Below are positions 1 to 7,700 of a stretch of DNA of 9,988 nucleotides, piece after piece. A model generated the notes under the pieces. It saw nothing but the letters and a program-made list of their open reading frames with translations, was not told the DNA's origin and ran no database searches. Origin of the DNA: an uncultured Clostridia bacterium (GTDB taxonomy: Bacteria > Bacillota > Clostridia > Oscillospirales > Acutalibacteraceae); the NCBI GenBank assembly GCA_937919155.1, contig CALFPM010000167.1, positions 1 to 9,988 of the forward strand, read 5' to 3'. Each line of letters starts with the position of its first letter. The stretch's first letter is position 1. The translations under genes and the position numbers were made by a program.

Positions 1-323
1 ATGAAGTTATAGGTGACCACATTGACACCACAGGCGCCCAGATTGCGGATGCTCTGCTTATAATTCTCGATATATGTCTGATAATCACCAGTGCGGGTCT
101 TGATATGCTCATGCACAGGAACGCTCTCCACCACAGACCATCTCAGTCCTGCCGCTTCAATCATTTCCTTACGCTTGAGGATTTCCTCCACTGTCCACAC
201 TTCTCCGTTAGGCACATGATGCAGGGCATTGACTATACCTGTGGCACCTGCCTGTCTGATATCCCAAAGGCTGACAGGGTCATTAGGACCGTACCAGCGC
301 CATGTCTGTTCACAAAGTACCAT
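1..323 (-). CDS. uxuA: mannonate dehydratase, N-terminal third (runs off the window)
   Basis: UxuA dehydrates D-mannonate to 2-keto-3-deoxygluconate in the cytoplasm, a step of glucuronate catabolism. The reverse strand from 323 reads M-V-L-C-E-QTWRWYGPNDPVSL, then ALHHVPNGEVW, EEILKRKEMIEAAGLRW, SVVESVPVHEHIKT, and ends near NVVTYNFM at the window edge. This is close to the known N-terminus of E. coli UxuA (QTWRWYGPNDPVSL, HHIPNGEVW, VVESVPIHEDIKTHTG). About 107 residues are present; the family is usually about 350-400. The ATG at 323-321 lies 2 bases after the uxuB stop, so the genes are probably cotranscribed and translationally coupled. No Shine-Dalgarno is visible. The metal-binding C-terminal part is outside the window. 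Identification is secure; only the exact start residue is uncertain. Confidence 0.95.
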   Translation of the reverse strand, partial: MVLCEQTWRWYGPNDPVSLWDIRQAGATGIVNALHHVPNGEVWTVEEILKRKEMIEAAGLRWSVVESVPVHEHIKTRTGDYQTYIENYKQSIRNLGACGVNVVTYNF

Positions 324-325
324 AA

Positions 326-952
326 TTACATTGCATATGCGTTGAATCCACCGTCCACTATGGCTACAGTGCCAGTCACGAAGCTCGCTGCCTCGCTGAT
401 GAGGTACTGTATGGTTCCGCAGAGTTCTTCCGCACGACCCATACGTCCGAACGGAGTCTGACGGATGACATCCTGACCGCGCTGGGTATAGCTTCCGTCA
501 GGATTGGTCAGCAGAGCCCTGTTCTGGTTTGTAAGAAGGAAACCAGGAGCGATTGCATTGACTCTTATGCCCTCGCCGAACTTGAGCGCCATCTCTCCGC
601 TGAGATATTTTGTCCAGTTGACTATCGCAGCCTTGGCTACGCCATATCCAGCAACCCTTGTCAATGGCCTGAGGGCTGACATGCTTGAGAAATTGATTAT
701 CGATCCGCTCTTCTGCTCTACCATTGCCTTTGCAAACACCATGGTAGGACGGATCGTTCCGAAAAGATTCAGGTCGGAAACGGTCTCCACTGCTTTGATA
801 TCCAGGTCAAAGATCGTATTCTGAGGAGGGACGGTAGCTGCCGGCATGTTACCACCTGCCGCATTCAGAAGCACATCTATTCTTCCGTAGCGGCTCATTA
901 TGTCAGAATAGTTCTTTTCCAACACCTCTGTATTCATGACATCCGATGCCAG
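326..952 (-). CDS. uxuB: SDR-family D-mannonate oxidoreductase (fructuronate reductase type), N-terminus missing
   Basis: This is a cytoplasmic NAD(P)-dependent short-chain dehydrogenase. With uxuA directly downstream, it most likely interconverts D-fructuronate and D-mannonate, as the SDR-type UxuB of Bacillus subtilis does. Visible SDR landmarks are LLNAAGGN (the NNAG region), the catalytic serine in INFSSMSAL, the catalytic YGVAK (632-646), VNAIAPGF after it, and a C-terminal VTGTVAIVDGG. About 209 residues are left, where about 270 is usual. The first beta-alpha unit with the TGxxxGxG cofactor loop is absent. Homologous sequence can be read upstream of the ATG at 937 (LASDV, typical before this helix) to about position 950, then a stop follows at 979-977. 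The gene was therefore cut at a breakpoint, and ATG 937 is not its true start. G+C content is higher than in the rest of the window. The SDR call is certain; the substrate is inferred from context. Confidence 0.85.
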   Translation of the reverse strand: MASDVMNTEVLEKNYSDIMSRYGRIDVLLNAAGGNMPAATVPPQNTIFDLDIKAVETVSDLNLFGTIRPTMVFAKAMVEQKSGSIINFSSMSALRPLTRVAGYGVAKAAIVNWTKYLSGEMALKFGEGIRVNAIAPGFLLTNQNRALLTNPDGSYTQRGQDVIRQTPFGRMGRAEELCGTIQYLISEAASFVTGTVAIVDGGFNAYAM

Positions 953-962
953 AAAACAAGAT
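940..962. other. breakpoint joining two unrelated segments
   Basis: Two genes that should each extend further are cut at the same place: the minus-strand uxuB loses its N-terminal Rossmann half, and the plus-strand DUF45 peptidase loses everything before KTRWGSC. Recognisable homology of the two genes meets within about 10 bases around 945-955. Base composition changes here as well. No insertion-sequence ends, target duplication or att-like repeat are visible. The likely explanation is a chimeric assembly or amplification artefact; a true genomic rearrangement is less likely. Confidence 0.8.
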
Positions 963-1189
963 GGGGGAGCTGTTCTTCAAAAGGGAATCTCAATTTCAAC
1001 TGTCTGCTTGTTTTGTTGCCCGATAAAATCATTGACAGCGTTGTTGTTCACGAACTCTGCCACAGAAAACAGATGAATCATTCCGCGAAATTCTATACAG
1101 AAATTGAAAAAGTTTTTCCAGATTATAACCGTTGCCATCAATGGCTGAAGCAAAACGGAGATAAATTTATGAGCCGAATCCCGAAATAA
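953..1189 (+). CDS. YgjP-like (DUF45/M48-type) zinc metallopeptidase, C-terminal fragment
   Basis: The frame reads KTRWGSCSSKGNLNFN, then DKIIDSVVVHELCHRKQ, NHSAKFYTEIEKVFPDY, and ends WLKQNGDKFMSRIPK before TAA at 1187-1189. RWGSCSSKGNLNFN followed by VVHELCH (HELCH at 1049-1063, an HExxH zinc-binding signature) and the later MNHS is the hallmark of the YgjP/DUF45 family of predicted cytoplasmic metallopeptidases. About 78 residues remain out of a usual 220-240. The N-terminal part is lost at the breakpoint, so no start codon exists here. The HExxH and the third-ligand region survive, but the fragment alone should not fold as the full enzyme. A terminator hairpin overlaps its end. The physiological substrate of this family is not established. 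The family call is strong despite the fragment being too short for a simple ORF search. Confidence 0.88.
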   Translation, partial: KTRWGSCSSKGNLNFNCLLVLLPDKIIDSVVVHELCHRKQMNHSAKFYTEIEKVFPDYNRCHQWLKQNGDKFMSRIPK

Positions 1190-1211
1190 ATCAACGGGTT
1201 CCGGCTTTTTT
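1172..1211 (+). terminator. Rho-independent terminator of the DUF45 peptidase gene
   Basis: An imperfect hairpin has outer arms AGCCG (1172-1176) and CGGCT (1202-1206) and inner arms CCCG (1180-1183) and CGGG (1195-1198), separated by a small internal loop. It is followed by a run of six T (1206-1211). It overlaps the last codons of the peptidase gene and is oriented to end its transcript. Confidence 0.75.
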
Positions 1212-1322
1212 ATATGCAAAACTAATTTGGCAAGCAAGGCAAATGTGAACACAAACATAAAAAATCATTTGCAATCTTAACTCGCTTGTTGGTGAAGTTT
1301 TTCCCCAAACCCCTAACAAAAA

Positions 1323-1354
1323 TCGGAGAGAATATTTAAAAATCTTCTCTCCGA
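1323..1354. repeat. perfect 10-bp inverted repeat (hairpin)
   Basis: TCGGAGAGAA (1323-1332) and TTCTCTCCGA (1345-1354) are perfectly complementary, with a 12-base A/T loop. No T-run follows on either strand, so it is not a classical terminator. It could be an RNA structure, a protein-binding site or a remnant of a mobile repeat; the sequence does not decide. Confidence 0.6.
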
Positions 1355-1544
1355 ACTGCGCCGCAGTGGCTTGAAATATTTGTGTTTAATTTTAATAATC
1401 GCTCCGTGTTATCTGTAAGATTTAAGCAGAATTGCCGTCACTTTGCAAACGCCCTTCACTTGTTTGGAATTAGAAGATACTTTTGTACACCCTAATTTCA
1501 AAAACTTTCCGACAATAAAAAATGCCCTCCCAATTTGGGTGAGC

Positions 1545-1587
1545 AAATAAAAACACCGCTGTACTGCCAATCGGTAATACAGCGGTG
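1545..1587 (-). terminator. Rho-independent terminator pointing left, with no gene feeding it
   Basis: CACCGCTGTA (1554-1563) pairs perfectly with TACAGCGGTG (1578-1587), and the loop can pair further. Read on the minus strand, the stem is followed immediately by TTTTTATTTGC (1553 down to 1543), a good terminator tail. Read on the plus strand there is no comparable T-run. A weaker CCCAA/TTGGG hairpin with a second minus-strand T-run lies just beyond (about 1514-1539). No minus-strand gene lies between 1588 and the promoter at 1678. Confidence 0.65.
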
Positions 1588-1677
1588 AGTATTTATACGA
1601 ATACAAGTTTCTAATTTAGGATTTATTTTTATTAATTATATATAAATTTTAAAAGCAAATTTTTACATTAACTATAA

Positions 1678-1706
1678 TTGCGAACAGGAAATATGTGTGA
1701 TAAAAT
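1678..1706 (+). promoter_or_regulatory. sigma-A-type promoter of the giant surface protein
   Basis: A -35-like TTGCGA (1678-1683), a 17-base spacer and a -10 TAAAAT (1701-1706, one mismatch to consensus) preceded by the extended -10 TG (1698-1699). A very A/T-rich tract lies upstream. The predicted transcription start near 1713 leaves a leader of about 45 bases before the ATG at 1760. I see no clear operator. Confidence 0.65.
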
Positions 1707-1746
1707 AGAATATGGATATTAGTATTCAATTTTGCATTCACATAAA

Positions 1747-1753
1747 AGGAGGT
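1747..1753 (+). promoter_or_regulatory. strong Shine-Dalgarno that fixes the start at 1760
   Basis: AGGAGGT lies 6 bases upstream of ATG 1760 and is a near-perfect ribosome binding site. It supports ATG 1760 over the in-frame ATG at 1712, which would lie at or before the predicted transcription start and would place 16 polar residues ahead of an otherwise textbook signal peptide. Confidence 0.85.
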
Positions 1754-1759
1754 AACTCT

Positions 1760-4700
1760 ATGCAAACGAAAATCAAAAAAATGTTGGCGGTTATACTCTC
1801 ATTACTGATGGTTATGACAATGCTGCCTATGACGGTTATTCCGTCAAGCGCGGCTGAATATGTCGGCCATCATAATATTAAAGTTGAGGTTGTTGACTGG
1901 GTCGTTCGTGATGCTGGTCAGATCGTCGGGGAGTTTAACGCTGTTGAGCACGGTGATGCTTTTTACTATGAATCACTTACCGAGGCTGATGACGGAACAT
2001 TCACCTTCAGCTATACCCTTGCTCTTGAGCGTAACGGCGGCAATACAGCCTGGGATGAAAACAGCATATCCTTCAAAATTGATTCCTGTGAAGAGGAATT
2101 TTTGCAGGAGTTTGAAAAGTCGTTCGTCAGCAGCTATTATATCGAATACAACATAAAGGTATCGAGAAGAGCTGGTCACAGTTTTTCCGACTGGGCAGAT
2201 GTCGGTGACGGAACGCATACAAGAATCTGCTCATTCTGCGGTACGGTGGAAACAAAAGCTCACAGCTTCAGCGGTGCGAACTGTACGACCAAGGGCAAGT
2301 GTGTTTGCGGACTTGAAAGCACAACAGACGGCAATAACCACGCAAAGCCCGTGAAATATGTTGTCAACAGCGAAAACGAATTTAAGCACGATGAGGTTTA
2401 TGAATGCTGCGGTGTTATAAACAGCAATTTAGACCATAAATATGATTCCAATGGTATGTGTAAGGAATGCAAATATCAGTGTGAGCATACCGTCTACACA
2501 AACGGTATCTGTGATGTTTGCCGCTACAAATGTTCTCACACAGCGATTGTTGACGGTGAATGCACACTTTGCGGCAAGGTAGGTATCCTTTATATTAACA
2601 GATATTGGGATGAAGAAACAAAGTCCGTTGTTGAAGTAACTGAAATTGCCCCTGTTGAAACAATTGAGGTTGACGGCTCATTTTCTACCTTAAAAGACGG
2701 CTGTTGGTATGTTGTAAGAGATGATATTACAACTGAAAATGGCCTGAAAGTCAGCGGCACAGCTCATCTGATACTTGCTGACGGTGCAACGTTGACGAAT
2801 TATAATGGTCTGGTTGTAAACGAAGGCAACACCCTTTATATTTATGCTCAGTCCTCTTCCGATGATTGCGGTAAACTTGTATCAACCAGCGGCACCAGAG
2901 ATTCCGATCGTGCAGGTATTGGTGGTGGTGATTACAGTAATTGCGGAACTGTTGTAATTAACGGCGGCAACATTCAAGCCAAAGCAAATGGACGAGGTAC
3001 GGGTATCGGCGGTGGATTTGATGCTAATGGCGGAAACATTACAATAAACGGCGGTATCGTAACAGCAACTCCCAGTAGCTCTTATAATGCAGCTATTGGT
3101 GGCTCCAATTCAGGATCAGGCGGTAACATAACAATCAACGGCGGCACGGTAATTGCGAATGGAGTAATCGGTTCATATAGTGGCAACAGCGGTAACATCA
3201 CAATCAACGGCGGCAACGTGACTTCAGGCGGTATCGGATCAAGAACCGATTCCAGCGGAAATATCACAATCAACGGCGGCAACGTGACTTCAAGTGGCTC
3301 TATCGGCGGCAAGAAAGTTAACAGCATTGTCGTTAACGGCGGCGTAATTTCTGTTATAAGCACCGGTGAAGATAATGCTGCTATCGGCGGTGGATATCAA
3401 GGCAACAGCGGCAGCATCAATATTAACGGCGGTGTGATCACTGCAACAGGCGGTGCAGCAGCTATCGGCGGCGGAAAAAGGGGCTATGTTGACAGTATAA
3501 CAATTACAGGCGGTACGGTTATTGCCACAAGAAGCGATCAAACCGCGGGCTATGTTGGTTCTTCTTATGATAGTAATAATTGCACTGTTGTTCTGTCGGG
3601 CGGAAATATAAAAGCATCACAAGTACGCGGTGTATCGGTTACAGACGGCAACGGAAATGATGTTGCTCTTAACACAATTACTCTCAGCGGTGCATCGGCA
3701 GATACGGCAGTGACAAAGGTTGAGGGTATCGCCTACGGACTTGACGATGTAAAAACGCTTGATACAGATAAGCTCTATTTCTACCTTCCTGCAGATTCTG
3801 CTCTTTCTGCTATTACAGCAGGCGAAAATGAATATATCTGCAACAGAAATCTTACATATCATACTTCTCACGATTGGTCAGATGCAAACGGTATCTGCAC
3901 GGGATGCGGTGATAAATGTGACCACGCAGAACAGACAGGCGAAATTTGCGAAATCTGCGGCGGTTTAACCCACATCCACTCATTCACATATACTGCAAAC
4001 GGTAATGTAATAACTGCAACCTGCTCAAATGCAGACGGCAACTGCACCAACACAAACGGCGGTACATTAACAATCTCTGCACCCGCTGAACTTTATACAG
4101 ATGGCACAATTTCAAGAGAAGCTGTTATCGATGATCAGCTTGTTGAATCAGCAGATTATACCGTTACATATTCAACCGCAGACGGTACTGCTCCCAAAAC
4201 CGCAGGCACTTACACCGCAAGCGTAACAGTCGGTGGTGCAACGGCAAGCGTTGAATTTACACTTTCCAACTATGCCGCAAAGGTTACCGACAAAGACGGC
4301 AACGAAATTGAAGGCTCACCCTTTAAAACTCTTCAAGAAGCAGCAGATGCGGTGACATGGAAATATGAAAATGCCACAATTACTATGCTTGATGACATTA
4401 CTCTTGATTCAACATGGGACGTAGGCGGCGTTGTTACAATCGACCTTAACGGAAAAACTCTTAACTGCACTTCGGGTGATACAGTTTATGTGGGGGCACA
4501 TGAAAGTTTTGTGGTTACGGTTGAAGATTCATCCGAAAACAAAACCGGTGTCATCAAAAGCGAAACAGGTTCAGCAATAGATGTTGGCGTTGGCAGTAAG
4601 TTTATTCTCAACAGCGGTACGATAACGGCTGAGAATGATTATGCAATTATGTCTGCATATCGTGAGAGAAACCACAGTTTGCTTGAAGTTAACGGAGGTA

Positions 4701-7700
4701 CTGTTAATGGTATGGCTTTTTGCTATGCCGATTCGGTTGTCACAGGCGGTACGTTCAACGATATGTTCACTATTTCGTACTATTATAAACAAAACAAATT
4801 CAGTGGAGGTATCTTTAACGGCGGAATAAAAATCAATTCTGACGATTCGCTCAACGATATTCTTGCAGACGGTTATTATTTCCGCAATGCACAGGGCAAG
4901 GTTGTTGACGGCAGTTCAAAAATTATTGAAGAAAAAGTAACAATAGAAAAAGGTGCAGACCTTTCTGCTGATGCTGTTGTTACCGCAGATAACGTTGTTT
5001 ACAACGGTGCGGCACAAGAACCTGCTGTAACAGTTACAATCGGCGGCAAGTCCCTCACCGAGGGCGAGGATTACACCCTTGCTTTCGCAGATAATATTAA
5101 CGCAGGCACGGCAACCGTAACAGTAACAGGTGTAGGCGATTACGAAGGCGAGATTGTAAAGACGTTTGAAATCATAAAGGCTGATTCATCAATTGATGTT
5201 TATCCTGAAGCAAACGAACTCTCCTATAACGGTGAAGCTCAGGCTCTCGTAACCGCAGGCTCAGCCGAAAACGGTGCAGTAGTTTACAGCCTTGACGGTG
5301 CAGAATATTCCGAAACAATCCCCACAGGCATAAACGCAGGTGAATACACGGTATATTACAAGGTTATAGGCGACAGCAACCACAACGACACCGAAGCTGA
5401 AACATTAACCGTTACAATCGGTAAAAAGTCCGTAACCGTTTCCGCAACCGTTCCCAATAAGATTTATGACGGCACAACTAATATCGACCTTTCAAAGGTA
5501 GTAATCACATTTGACGGTATCGTTGACGGTGATGATGTTGAATATGAGATTTGGGGCGGTGGATTTTTTAATGCAAATGTTGGCGACAACAAAATTGTTG
5601 GTATTACATACGATGTAAGCGGTGACAGTGTTGACAATTATGAGTTTGACAGCGGTTCTCTTCTTCCGATTGTGCAGCCTAATATTGTTGAAACAACTGC
5701 ATCAATATTTGCTAAGGATATCTCCGAAGCAGTCATCACTCTCGGCGATGCTCTTATCTATAACGGCGAAGAACAGACACAGTCAATTACGGGTGTAACC
5801 GTTGACGGTCTTGATGTAACATATACCGTAAGCGGTAATACTGCAAAAAATGTTGGTGTATATCAGCTCACAGTAACAGGCACAGGCAACTTTACAGGCG
5901 AAGCAAAGATTACCTTTGAAATCGCTGTTGATATGAACGGCATTGATTTTGAAAGACTGTACTGGGATAATGTCAAATCAACCGATAAAGACAGAATCGA
6001 GTATGTATATAATCAGATCAACAATGCTGAATGGAATGAATATGCAGATGCCGAAAAGAGAGCTGAATGGAATGGTATCAAGGGTAATTGCAATGAATTG
6101 CTCATAATGATTGAAAATGTTACATCGCATCTTGAAAGTTTCAAAAATGAAGTAGCAAGCTATAACATTGATACTGTTACATCCGATGATTATGATTATC
6201 TTGAAAAATTATATGAAAGCGAAGCTTGGTGGTTGGATTTACGCATTGACAATTACACTGAAGACGAATATAAAGAATTTTCAGATACCCTCAACGCTCT
6301 TTCTCAACTTACAAGCAGAATATGGAAAGTGTCATTAGAAATTGACCGAATCGAAAAAGCAGTAAATGCTTATGACGAAGCAACCGTAACATCTGCAGAT
6401 ACGGATGCTCTTGTTCAGCTCAACGAAGATATTTATGCTCTTGCTCTTACCGATAATATAACCGCAGAAGAAAAAGCAAATCTTCAGGCGGCACACGATA
6501 AGGTGTTCGGTCTGATTGATAAACTTGTTGGTATCAGCGATGAAATCAAGCGTATCACCGAAAAAGTTGATGCATACGTATTCGAAAGCGTTAAGTCAAC
6601 AGATAAGGCTGATATCGAGCAGTTTATTGAAAATATCAAGGCTCTCCTTGACACTCAGAATCTCACCGCAGACGAAAGAACAATCCTCGAAACTGCAGAC
6701 GAAACCTGCGACAATCTCGTTGCAAAGATTGACGAAACCGTTGCAGTAATCAAGCGCATTGATGAAGCAACAAATGCGTATGATATTGATACCGTAACAA
6801 GTGCCGATAAGGAAGATATCGAAAAGCTCATTGCCGATATCAAAGCACTCACAGACGGCGATAATATCACCGAAATCGAAAGAGAACAGCTTGTTGCTGA
6901 CGATGAAACTCTTGATGCACTTCTTGCAAAAATCAATGCAACAGCAGATGAAATCGCAAGACTCGAAGAAGCTGTAAACGGCTATGATGAATCAACCGTA
7001 AAATCAACCGATAAGGCTGACCTTGAACAGCTCAAAGCGGATATCAAGGCTCTTACTGATGCATCCAACATCACGGAAGATGAAAGAGCAAAGCTCGGCA
7101 ATCTTGATGTAACTCTTGATTCGCTCATCAAGAAGATTGATGATACAGCCGCAGAAATCGCAAGAATCGATGAAGCTGTAAATGGCTACAATGCAGAAAC
7201 TGTAACATCAGCTGATGTTCCTGCACTCGGCAAACTCATTGATGATATCAAGGCACTCACAGACGGTGACAATCTTACCGATGATGAAAAGACTGCTCTT
7301 GAAGCAAACGATGAATCAATCGATGAACTCGTTGAAAAGCTTACCGAAGTTGCAGAAGAAATCAAGAGAGTTGATGAAGCTGTCAAGACCTATGACGAAG
7401 AAACAGTCAAGTCAACCGACAGCGAAAACCTTGAACAACTCAAAGAAGATATTCAGGCTCTTATCGACAGCACAAATACAACCGAAAACGAAAAGACTGT
7501 TCTCGAAGAAATGATTAAGGATATTGAAGGTCTTGAGGATAAGATTGCCGAAACAGAAGGAAAGCTTGAAGAAATCAAGGGTATTGAAAACAGCTTCAAT
7601 CCCGAAAACGTTTCAAGCGACGATAAGGCGGTTATCGAAGAAAAGATTGCCGAAATCGAAGCTGTAAATCCCGATAACCTCACCGAAGAACAGAAGGCTG

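Larger units (their letters stand above)
1212..1677. other. intergenic stretch with hairpins and no convincing gene
   Basis: About 470 AT-rich bases lie between the peptidase terminator and the promoter of the large surface-protein gene. I see no homology-bearing coding frame. The longest frame (1606-1409, minus strand, 65 codons) runs straight through a strong terminator hairpin and lacks a ribosome binding site, so I do not call it. The stretch holds a 10-bp hairpin (1323-1354), a small palindrome ACTGCG-C-CGCAGT (1355-1367), and a minus-strand terminator (1545-1587). The last 60 bases before the promoter are almost pure A/T and could act as an UP-like element. Confidence 0.5.

Noticed and set aside
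105..461. 118-codon plus-strand ORF
   Set aside because: It is the antisense of the clearly homologous uxuA and uxuB.
935..937. ATG 937 as the true start of the SDR gene
   Set aside because: SDR-like sequence continues upstream of it, and the obligatory cofactor-binding loop is missing.
940..962. Mobile-element insertion as the cause of the first breakpoint
   Set aside because: No inverted terminal repeats, transposase, target duplication or tRNA/att core is visible near either breakpoint.
977..1258. 93-codon minus-strand ORF
   Set aside because: It lies opposite the DUF45 peptidase fragment, whose HELCH and RWGSC motifs show the true strand.
1409..1606. 65-codon minus-strand ORF
   Set aside because: It crosses a terminator hairpin, has no ribosome binding site, and shows no recognisable domain.
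1712..1759. ATG 1712 as start of the giant protein
   Set aside because: It lacks a ribosome binding site, coincides with the predicted transcription start, and adds 16 residues before a normal signal peptide; ATG 1760 has AGGAGGT at 6 bases.
2925..3640. Regular repeats as a possible CRISPR array
   Set aside because: Repeats are in frame, diverged, and encode beta-helix turns; there are no spacers of constant length between identical direct repeats.
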